Shown one piece after another: positions 28,801-35,500 of a stretch of 64,000 nucleotides of DNA (position 1 is the first letter of the stretch; each line of letters begins with the position of its first letter). Source of the DNA: Phalacrocorax aristotelis (Eukaryota; Chordata; Aves; Suliformes; Phalacrocoracidae); NCBI RefSeq assembly GCF_949628215.1, contig NC_134281.1:14890501-14954500 (forward strand), read 5' to 3'. A program made the position numbers and the translations under genes. Under the pieces are notes generated by a model. The model did no database searches. It was not told the DNA's origin and saw only the letters and a list, made by a program, of their open reading frames with translations.

Positions 28801-29257
28801 TGATTACAAAGCTGGTAGAATCACAGAAAGGCATCGAGTCCTGAAAACAAATCATAGCTATATTAGTTGGGTTTAAAAACAAAACAAACCACACAAGAAA
28901 ACACAAAAAAAAGCCAGATAATTTTACTATATTATTCACAAAACAATTTTGCATTTTTATTTATCTTTAAGCATGTTACTGTAAATACTTAATATTTGTA
29001 TGTAGATTATGTTTCTGTCACTAGATCTGCTGAATGTAATATATTATTTTTTGGTTTTTTTTGAAGCTGCAAAATCGGACATAAAGAAATCTAATGCATA
29101 TGTTTGCCCACTCTACAAGACAAGTGAACGTAAAGGAATCTTATCTACTACTGGACATTCTACTAATTTCGTCATTGCTTTGGCACTTAACACAGATAAA
29201 CCAGTTCAACACTGGATCAAGCGAGGTGTTGCGTTGCTCTGCCAGCTGGATGACTAA
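1657..29257 (+). CDS. DNAH12: DNAH12, axonemal dynein heavy chain 12, 3' half (30 exons)
   Basis: Inner-arm axonemal dynein heavy chain, an ATP-driven microtubule motor of motile cilia and sperm flagella. Thirty exons join in one frame to 1,589 codons ending at TAA 29255-29257; the 5' half lies outside the window. Order of domains in this partial protein: end of AAA4 (1-65), stalk coiled coil 1 (about 66-250), microtubule-binding domain (about 251-350), coiled coil 2 (about 350-460), AAA5 from about 490 ([16 protein letters not shown]), AAA6 with LGQGQGP and QNCHLA (about 960-1110), then the C-terminal domain ending [14 protein letters not shown]. The DNAH7/DNAH3 paralogues were considered, but wording such as [14 protein letters not shown] and the ASB14-APPL1 neighbourhood point to DNAH12. 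All introns are GT-AG except one GC-AG after exon 5. There is no premature stop or frameshift, so the gene looks functional. Confidence 0.96.
2671..2804 (+). CDS. DNAH12: DNAH12 window exon 2
   Basis: Follows a strong CTTCTCCCTCAG acceptor. Begins [18 protein letters not shown] and ends in phase 2; the split Arg codon is completed by exon 3. Donor GTCAGT. It is the region between AAA4 and the stalk base. Confidence 0.93.
3119..3281 (+). CDS. DNAH12: DNAH12 window exon 3
   Basis: Contains [15 protein letters not shown], the conserved segment at the root of the stalk, then the first charged heptads of coiled coil 1. Ends AFAESQ before GTGAGT, phase 0. Confidence 0.94.
3739..3819 (+). CDS. DNAH12: DNAH12 window exon 4
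   Basis: 27 codons, phase 0 at both ends, starting [17 protein letters not shown] and ending NANMMK before GTAGAG. Continuous stalk coiled coil 1. Confidence 0.92.
5011..5187 (+). CDS. DNAH12: DNAH12 window exon 5 (GC splice donor)
   Basis: 59 codons, phase 0, from [13 protein letters not shown] to ALDALDTLK, the distal part of coiled coil 1. The intron after it begins GCAAGC instead of GT. The next exon continues in frame with [16 protein letters not shown], exactly as the family requires, and no nearby GT keeps the frame. Confidence 0.93.
5733..5772 (+). repeat. 17-bp direct repeat
   Basis: TTAGTTTACAGTTACTT at 5733-5749 and again at 5756-5772 in a DNAH12 intron. Confidence 0.85.
5990..6121 (+). 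CDS. DNAH12: DNAH12 window exon 6
   Basis: 44 codons, phase 0. [19 protein letters not shown] marks entry into the microtubule-binding domain. Ends GSGGK before GTAAAA. Confidence 0.95.
6563..6652 (+). CDS. DNAH12: DNAH12 window exon 7
   Basis: 30 codons, phase 0, [17 protein letters not shown] to EYDKDNIP, the core of the microtubule-binding domain. Donor GTAAGA. Confidence 0.95.
8225..8365 (+). CDS. DNAH12: DNAH12 window exon 8
   Basis: 47 codons, phase 0. Includes [19 protein letters not shown] and [14 protein letters not shown], the end of the microtubule-binding domain and start of coiled coil 2. Donor GTGCGT. Confidence 0.95.
8501..8742 (+). CDS. DNAH12: DNAH12 window exon 9
   Basis: Starts [16 protein letters not shown] and carries coiled coil 2, then [19 protein letters not shown] at the stalk exit. 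Ends in phase 2 inside an Arg codon; donor GTCAGG. Confidence 0.95.
9084..9231 (+). CDS. DNAH12: DNAH12 window exon 10
   Basis: Completes Arg, then [15 protein letters not shown] and [17 protein letters not shown], the start of AAA5. Ends DWSKLCK, phase 0, donor GTTAGA. Confidence 0.95.
10102..10247 (+). CDS. DNAH12: DNAH12 window exon 11
   Basis: [19 protein letters not shown] to VDNSRR in AAA5. Long T-rich acceptor. Ends TG, with the Trp codon completed by exon 12 after an intron of about 3.2 kb that holds the long CR1. Donor GTAGGT. Confidence 0.94.
10782..12608 (-). mobile_element. CR1 LINE, 5'-truncated, antisense in DNAH12 intron
   Basis: About 1.8 kb of chicken-repeat-1 retrotransposon in the intron between window exons 11 and 12. 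The minus strand encodes pieces of the ORF2 reverse transcriptase: [16 protein letters not shown] (near 12110), [20 protein letters not shown] (near 11740), and the C-terminal block [18 protein letters not shown] through [13 protein letters not shown]. The 3' end (low coordinates) carries the typical CATAGAATCAT-type tail at 10782-10793. It is dead: the catalytic FADD reads FAGD at 11648-11659, a TGA interrupts the frame at 11573-11575, and further upstream the frame shifts. Endonuclease and ORF1 are missing through 5' truncation, which is usual for CR1. It is the main support for calling the genome avian or at least sauropsid. Confidence 0.95.
13416..13630 (+). CDS. DNAH12: DNAH12 window exon 12
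   Basis: [19 protein letters not shown] and [19 protein letters not shown], the most conserved AAA5 signatures. Ends FKQ plus one base of Gly; donor GTAGAG. Confidence 0.96.
14490..14682 (+). CDS. DNAH12: DNAH12 window exon 13
   Basis: [35 protein letters not shown] and [11 protein letters not shown], the AAA5 C-terminal half. Enters phase 1, leaves phase 2, donor GTAAGT. Confidence 0.96.
15553..15745 (+). CDS. DNAH12: DNAH12 window exon 14
   Basis: [19 protein letters not shown], then [19 protein letters not shown], the helical linker between AAA5 and AAA6. Ends ITKKQQ in phase 0, donor GTAAGG. Confidence 0.95.
16743..16915 (+). CDS. DNAH12: DNAH12 window exon 15
   Basis: [19 protein letters not shown], then [20 protein letters not shown]. 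Ends NSIHD plus two bases of Ser, donor GTAAAT. Confidence 0.95.
17424..17564 (+). CDS. DNAH12: DNAH12 window exon 16
   Basis: [19 protein letters not shown] and [17 protein letters not shown]. Enters with the last base of Ser and leaves in phase 2 inside a Met codon, donor GTAAGC. Confidence 0.95.
18499..18657 (+). CDS. DNAH12: DNAH12 window exon 17
   Basis: [20 protein letters not shown] and [18 protein letters not shown]. Ends LKGL plus two bases of Arg, donor GTATAC. Confidence 0.94.
19660..19804 (+). CDS. DNAH12: DNAH12 window exon 18
   Basis: [19 protein letters not shown], then [17 protein letters not shown]. The last motif is a strong family landmark before AAA6. Phase 0 exit, donor GTAAAA. 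Confidence 0.94.
20630..20780 (+). CDS. DNAH12: DNAH12 window exon 19
   Basis: [19 protein letters not shown] and [13 protein letters not shown] of AAA6. Ends one base into a Ser codon at the strong donor GTAAGT. Confidence 0.95.
21102..21355 (+). CDS. DNAH12: DNAH12 window exon 20
   Basis: [34 protein letters not shown] and WLTSYPSPK, the AAA6 core. Phase 0 exit, donor GTACAT. Confidence 0.96.
21922..22062 (+). CDS. DNAH12: DNAH12 window exon 21
   Basis: 47 codons, [20 protein letters not shown] to CPEKEL. End of AAA6; donor GTAATG. Confidence 0.95.
22093..22170 (+). repeat. GT-rich low-complexity tract
   Basis: Runs of GTTTT, GGTTT and T9 directly after window exon 21. It gives spurious open frames on both strands and has no coding content. 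Confidence 0.8.
22291..22473 (+). mobile_element. CR1 3' fragment in DNAH12 intron
   Basis: Starts with TGGAACAGGCTCCCCAGGGA and runs through GTCCCTTCCAACTCGGGACA to a terminal ATTCTAAGATTCTATGAT, the CR1 3' end with its octamer-like tail. Only about 180 bp remain. It lies in sense orientation between window exons 21 and 22. Confidence 0.9.
22888..23025 (+). CDS. DNAH12: DNAH12 window exon 22
   Basis: 46 codons, [19 protein letters not shown] and [19 protein letters not shown], dynein C-terminal domain. Donor GTAAGA. Confidence 0.96.
23933..24166 (+). CDS. DNAH12: DNAH12 window exon 23
   Basis: 78 codons including [19 protein letters not shown], a near-invariant heavy chain motif, and [20 protein letters not shown]. 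Donor GTAAAA. Confidence 0.96.
24581..24766 (+). CDS. DNAH12: DNAH12 window exon 24
   Basis: 62 codons, [20 protein letters not shown] to ADDILSK. Phase 0 at both ends, donor GTATTG. Confidence 0.95.
25299..25402 (+). CDS. DNAH12: DNAH12 window exon 25
   Basis: [19 protein letters not shown] and [15 protein letters not shown]. Ends two bases into an Asn codon, donor GTAAGA. Confidence 0.95.
25860..26225 (+). repeat. Pyrimidine-rich tract in DNAH12 intron
   Basis: About 360 bp strongly biased to C and T on the + strand, with many TTTCC, CTTCT and CCTCC runs. The 127-codon frame across it is rich in Phe, Leu and Ser because of this bias and is not a gene. Confidence 0.75.
26527..26731 (+). 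CDS. DNAH12: DNAH12 window exon 26
   Basis: [19 protein letters not shown], then [19 protein letters not shown] and KFLQ. Donor GTAATG. The intron before it carries a long pyrimidine-rich tract. Confidence 0.95.
26926..27063 (+). CDS. DNAH12: DNAH12 window exon 27
   Basis: 46 codons, [18 protein letters not shown] and [19 protein letters not shown]. Ends LGYEFQ, donor GTAGAG. Confidence 0.96.
27523..27614 (+). CDS. DNAH12: DNAH12 window exon 28
   Basis: [20 protein letters not shown] and [10 protein letters not shown], ending two bases into a Lys codon, donor GTCAGT. Confidence 0.94.
27870..27937 (+). CDS. DNAH12: DNAH12 window exon 29
   Basis: [20 protein letters not shown] then KP and one base of a Thr codon; donor GTGAGT. 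Confidence 0.93.
29067..29257 (+). CDS. DNAH12: DNAH12 last coding exon (window exon 30)
   Basis: [31 protein letters not shown]-type motif (here [16 protein letters not shown]), then [14 protein letters not shown] and TAA at 29255-29257. The end matches the usual heavy chain C-terminus, so the protein is not truncated here. Confidence 0.96.
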
Positions 29258-29590
29258 CTTTGGACAGTTCAGATACAGACTTCTCAAGATCCTGTTCTTT
29301 TTGTTGGCTAACAGAGGAAGTGGAACATATTGTGTAAAAGAAACATATGGACTTCTTTATATTAAAAGAGGTCATGCAAATATTTTCTGGTCCTCAATGT
29401 TTTGCCTTAAATAAGAATGTATTGCTACTAGCATCTTAATCTATAAAAGATACAGCTCGGATTTTAGCCTTTGGTAATATTATTAATGTGTAAACATCAA
29501 TTTTATGCATTACTTGAATGTTGCAAAATACATCCTAATGAAAAATAAAAACAGTCTGCACTTTCTGAGGGAAATGTTACAGTTAATAAA
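29258..29590 (+). promoter_or_regulatory. DNAH12 3' UTR with polyadenylation signals
   Basis: After the stop codon, AATAAA occurs at 29544-29549 and again at 29585-29590, about 290-330 bp downstream. Either could end the mRNA. Confidence 0.65.
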
Positions 29591-32410
29591 CTAGAAGCAT
29601 TAATTGTGCTGAATCATATGAGTGGAAAGCTAGTAGGTAGTAAGTTTTGGGATTTCAATCTAGATTTATATATAGCCTATGTTCTGTCATAGGAACAGTG
29701 AAGACTGCAGTATGATAAATCGCTTAACTATCTATAGTATGTACTTCTGATGCCTACCTTCCTCAGCAAATTAATCTTTTCAGGATTTAATTCAGATATT
29801 CTGATTTTCGCAATTTTTTTTCCCCCAAATAGTTTCCATGAAGAATAAATGATAAAATCTCCCTTATGACCACCTGCCATAAAAAGTTCCCTGTTTCCCT
29901 ATTGCTCCAGAGTGGCAGTCCAGTTTCAGTTCCTTCACTGATTCTGCATTTTTGTTTTCTTTATTTGAAAAAAAAAAATTACTCAAGCATTCTTCCTAGA
30001 TCTCCACCAGCAAAGACCTATTTCCACCTTGCATTCAGACGAGCCATCATCACTTCTTTGTAAGGAACCCTCTGTAAAATGCAGTAGGAATAAATTAAGC
30101 GCATGAAAGCCTCACTCCGTCCTACCCTCACTGTTATAAGTAGGCATCTATGTCCTTGATTTCCCTGCTTATTGTGTGTTACACCAGCATAAGTTTTCAG
30201 CATAGGTCTGTCTTTCTGAAACTGCGCTTTTCCTTTTAAAGACTTTATAGATTTATCTTTTGTTTGCTTTTCTGTTGATATATTAATATGTGAATTGTAA
30301 TGAAGCAATTGGAAACACATAGTAATTTTTAATAGAATTCTTGCTTGTTTTTATTTGCTTGTTTATGTTTCCTTTTATTGGTTTTAGTTATTTTTTTACG
30401 TTGTCTTACTCTTCTAAGTAAGCTCCTAACAGTATCTTTAGTTTACTCTCTTAGGAAAGCACTAAGGAATTTTTTTTCCATAATGTAATAGTTACTACTT
30501 ATAGTTGTCAAAACTAATTCCAAAAACTCTTAACACGAGTATTTGTACAAAGAAACTGGACTTCTAATTCCTTCTTTTGCTGACACCGTTTGTCAGGACA
30601 GATTATTAAACATAACTAACCTATATGAAAGAAACATGGAGAAAGTCCCGGAGTATCTTATGATCGGGTATTTATAGTGAGCTATTAATGGATGTAGGCT
30701 CTACTGAGATCATTTTCAATCCTGAAAATATCACTTTCAACTTAATAATCATTTCTTCAAAGTGTGAGGTCTTCCCTCTTTCAGAAGGTGAGGAAAAATG
30801 TTATATTTTCTCAATTCATAGGAAAAGTAGTAATTTTGTTATACACTCATTATACTGCAGGTATAGTCAAATACTAGTAGTTGCTTGTCTGTATATTTTG
30901 TTAATATATTTCTGTTTTTTGCTACATGTGCAATTACAGAGCAAGGCCTTGAAATCACACATTACATGGATCAGGTAAGAAATTAAATGATGCAAGTTTG
31001 CCATGAATTGCTGCTGCTCAACTTTAAGATGTTTCCAGGATTATTCCAAACTTTGTAAGTGGCATGTTAACAACTTCCTTCATTTTGCTGTGCTTATTCA
31101 TTTTGCTAATTTATTTATTTGCTTTCAGTTTATTTTATTTTATTTTATTTTATTTTATTTTACTTTGCCCTGTATTTTTGCTTGATTTTTTCAGGCCAAC
31201 TCCTGAAAAAGAGAAGTGGAAGTTTTGAAAAGGTAAAACAGATGAGAGGCTTGAGCCTAACAGAACATCCGTGATTTTAATCTATAACAGCATGTAGCTG
31301 AATGTGCGAAAGAACAGTATGACTGCTTATGCATGTAACAGTGTACATCTACACACACTGTACTGTTTAATAATTGATTTGGTCATTAATGATTGTTAAT
31401 GATTTCGTCTTAAATTTTAACATTTAGACTTAAGAAATAGTATCAATGGGATTTATTTCTATGCTCCATTGTATTACAATCTTAAAGAGGTAAAATTATT
31501 TTTAATTGAACCCTTTCAATTTGGCCAATATTTTTTTAACTAACCCTATTCTTAAGCTTTTTTTTTTTTTTTTAAAGCAACTCCGTTGTGGTTACAACAG
31601 TGTTTTTTATTTCTCCCTGCATTTGGATATATATTGTTGCAGTATTTTTACATATCCCCTACAAGTATTAGAAAAAAAACAGACATGCATTGATGAAGAA
31701 TACAGAATTGTAAGTTTGTCTGTTCTAAATTGCTGTAGATTATGCACATAAAGTGGTAAAGTGGATCTTATTTCAAGCATGGATTTTGATGTTGTTTCAG
31801 TTGGAATGCTGATGCACATAATAGCACAAATCTAAAATACTTCCTGACTGCCAAATATGGCCCTAATGATATCTTTGTTGAAACAGTCTGAACAAAAGCT
31901 ATTATTAAAAAATTTAATGTCCTTCACTTGTCCTTCACTTCCAGGCCCTCTGTGAACAAAATGAAAAAACATCCTAAGTCTTATTGCACATCTGTCTTCC
32001 TACTAAGAAAATGTCAGAGCACAATTATGACGGTATTTGAGAGTCTGAAAGACTTAAGAGGGAATAACTATTTATCTGAAAACTAAGTTTTCCTTATTTT
32101 TATTGCTTTCTGATAAGTAGTGCCAGAATAAGTAGCTATTCTGTAAGTTCACTCCGAGGAACAGAGATAATAGCACATGCTATTGGAATGGAAAATCTTT
32201 ACTCTGTTCTAAATAGAATAACTCTTTGGAACACAAATGTAAATACCTGGGAGGACGCTGGAGCTTGAGATGGAGAAGTTTCGACTCATTTATTTTAAAC
32301 TATGTTTCGTTTCTTGTGATACTTAAACAGCAATTGCTATTTCTATTATTCCAGATTTAACCTGTAGATTTAACATCTGCTTCCAATTAAAAAGCAGTGT
32401 TTCCCTACAG
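29591..32410. other. DNAH12-ASB14 intergenic region and ASB14 leader
   Basis: AT-rich, with no coding exon recognised. It should hold the ASB14 promoter, but no CpG island or clear TATA box stands out. Two short segments with good splice sites, 30940-30974 and 31195-31232, are possible untranslated leader exons. Confidence 0.6.
31139..31172 (+). repeat. (TTTTA)n microsatellite
   Basis: About six uninterrupted TTTTA units, just upstream of a possible ASB14 leader exon. Confidence 0.85.
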
Positions 32411-32438
32411 AAAGTGAGCCAGGTGGTGCTGATTTGCC

Positions 32439-32566
32439 ATGTATAATTCTACATATATGTTCAATGATGATTCTGATGATGAACTCCCAACCCAACAAGC
32501 TATTCAGGAAAGCTTACAAGATAGGCATAAAATTGAAACAAGTGGCAGTGCAACAGAGGATGAAAG
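32439..32566 (+). CDS. ASB14: ASB14 coding exon 1
   Basis: The exon itself probably begins at 32411 after CCCTACAG, giving 28 bp of leader. Encodes [16 protein letters not shown], then [10 protein letters not shown]. Ends two bases into a Ser codon before GTAATA. Confidence 0.88.
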
Positions 32567-35500
32567 GTAATAAATTATTACTTCTGTTCTGGGTGTTTTC
32601 TTGGCATTATTATAGGCATGTAGTAGCCTTATTTTCCTTTGTGACTCCTTATATTGTATTGCTCTGGCCTTGTCTCGTGGATACTGGAAACCTCTGGTAG
32701 TTCTGAGTCCTCCTTGAGAATATTTCCTTGAAAATATGGAATGTACAAAACTTTCAGATGGTGTTTTACATCCATATATAAATGAGTACAAGGCTTTATG
32801 AAGAAAAGTACATGATGTAAAAATATATTGATATGGTAGCTTGCCCCCATTTTAGTATTTAATTTTTGGCCTTTGTGTGAAAAATCCAATATTTATAGTG
32901 GCAGGGGAGGACCAACAAAAAAAGTGTTTCAATGTGTTAAACCCTCACAAAACCTATGCAACTTACAGAAATCTAACATGTAATCTAGACTTAAGTATTT
33001 AAGTAAAGGTATAATTATATCCTGAACTTCACATTAATTTTTACTTCTCACTTTATTTTTGCTCTGTTTATGCAGTTTCCAGAATATTGCAAGTGAAGAA
33101 CATGGGAAGATAATTGCGGCAATTCGGACAGTTAAGTACAAATACAGCACACTAAGCCTATACCCCTAGGAACCACTTGGGTATTTGCATTGTTGAACAA
33201 TGCCTACGTTTCAGGTGTTTGATCAACTGATTTAAGTGCAGCTTTTCTTTATATACTCTTGAGAGGAGTAAGGCAATAAAAACAGGACCCCCAAAAGCTA
33301 ACTTATTAGATAGGAACATGGTAATGAGATGGGTTCAAATGTCACTCCTCTCAGATTCCAGTGATTCATCTCATGGAATTAGGGGACAATGCCAGGCCTT
33401 TCTTGTAAAATAAAAGAGAGGATGGCAAGGGCCCCAGTCATTTAATGCTTCCTAAAAGCATTTCACTTCATGAGATACCTGGATTAAAATCCATTTTCTA
33501 CCTGAAGAGTGCTCCAAACTATTCCTTAACTGCCAAAAATTAGTGTATTCCTCTATGAGATGCTCTTAATCTGCTCTTCTGAAACTTCTACTTTTTGTGG
33601 TATAATCATTTTATATACTGAGTCACAGAGATCAGTAAACAATGAGCACAAGTAGTACAATTGTTAGGACAGTTGTCTGGCAGTGGGAAACCTTCAGTCC
33701 AGTCTTTATGCATGTCATAGTAAGTAACTATAGAGATATTTAGTGGAGTAGGAAGCAAGAAACAAAGTATTTTCTGGAAAAGCAGATGCTATATATATTC
33801 TGAACACTATAAAGAATGTGCCTAAATGCTAGTTACACTTGCTTTCTGGCCTTATGAATGTATAATTCTTCCATATGTAGGAAGACTTCAGCAGCAGAGA
33901 TTGAGAGCAGTCTGTCCCCTCATACTATAGTTGTAGATAACAGGAGGGCAGACTGCCTTCTCCCAGGAATGATGGGATAAAAAACATGAAACAGAAACCA
34001 GGCCTCTACTTCATTTTCTACAGAAAACAGGCTTTCCAGCCAAGAAAGTTTTGCTGTTTCTTGATGAGATATAAAATGGAAAACATAATCATCTGTGTTG
34101 ATTAAAGTTCTAGTAAGATTGTTAGTTAAAGCAGGAATAACAAGATAGGTCTCATCCTGTTAAATCAGCTTCATTTTACTTTTGCCAACCTAAATATTTT
34201 TCCTACAGTTTCACTGTTTACTTTATACATTAAACTTTCATGCACTGTTGCTCATGAGAGAGGATTGTATTTGAAATATTTTAGTCATATTAATTATAAG
34301 TAATTTTTTAAATTTATAATTCAAACTGCTCTGTGAGTCAATGTCAATCATTGATTGTTCCATTTATGTAAATGACCCTATGAGAAAAAATTGCTTTGAG
34401 AAAGCAAGTTGTTTATTCAAGACACACTGATGGGATAAATAACACTCAGTGTATTAGTTTCCTGAATTTTGTTTTATTATGGCTAATGGGGTATGTGTCT
34501 GTCTTAAAATATCACAGGCCATGAAGAGGCCTTGATGAAGTTGGTGAGGCACAGTTCTGCTTTTGAAGAAGCAGATCAGCAAGGCTGGCTTCCTGTGCAT
34601 GAAGCTGCAGCACAGCTAAATAAGAACATCCTTGAAATAACTTTGAAAGGTATGGAGGCCTTGTGGTTTTCCACCAAAAAGTTCTACAAAGTCAGGTTTA
34701 ATGAATGATCCAGCTTCAAATGTGTTCTGCTTTTCTGTATTTCAGCCTCCCGTGCCATTACGTGGGAACAGACCACTCTAAAAGGGGAAACACCTCTCTT
34801 GGTGGCAGTAAGAAATTGCTTTGTAGACAATGTCCGCTTTCTCCTGCAAAATGGCTGCAATCCCAATGTTAAGAATGAAGAGGGAGATTCTCCTTTAGTT
34901 ATAGGTGAATACTTTATTTAGGGGTGGATAGGTGAGGGAATGAGGTGAGGTTATAGTTACACATTTTAGGTTTCAAATTGACATATTATACTTCAAGATC
35001 TAAAATACTTTGCTATAAGGAGCAAAAAATGTTAATCTCAGTATTGAATGCGTCTGTCCCTGTCTGTTTTTCTTAGATGATGTCAGGCCTTTAAATGAGC
35101 TGACAATTCCATGTTAGGGACTGTCAGCACAAAGTTTTTAGCATTATTTATTAATTAAAGTGTTAGCCTTATTGGTCTAGTGAAGCACGGGCAACATAGA
35201 GCTAGAAGCTAGAAGTCTTTCCCTAGTCTGATCCAATGCAGGGAGCTCCAGATACACCTACTATTTTCCATCCCTCAGTTGTAAAGAATTTGAGGTTCAG
35301 GCTGAACATATATCTTTGTCCTCAAAGAATCAAATAGCTTCCTCCACGAAGTGCCAGAATGTCTTCCTCTGCTTTCCTTGGCGTCATTTATGCAGTGGTG
35401 CCAGATAACCAGGTCCTCGTGCTTCTTCATGCTATTACTGTTCTTCATGTCTGCAGGCAGAAAACATTCATATTCTCTGCCTACATGGTATCTTTTTCAT

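Noticed and set aside
1657-29257. Assignment to the paralogue DNAH7 or DNAH3
   Set aside because: Stalk and C-terminal wording and the ASB14-APPL1 neighbours fit DNAH12.
32434-32700. 88-codon frame starting just before the ASB14 ATG
   Set aside because: It is in a different frame; the ASB14 frame from 32439 matches the family and splices onward.
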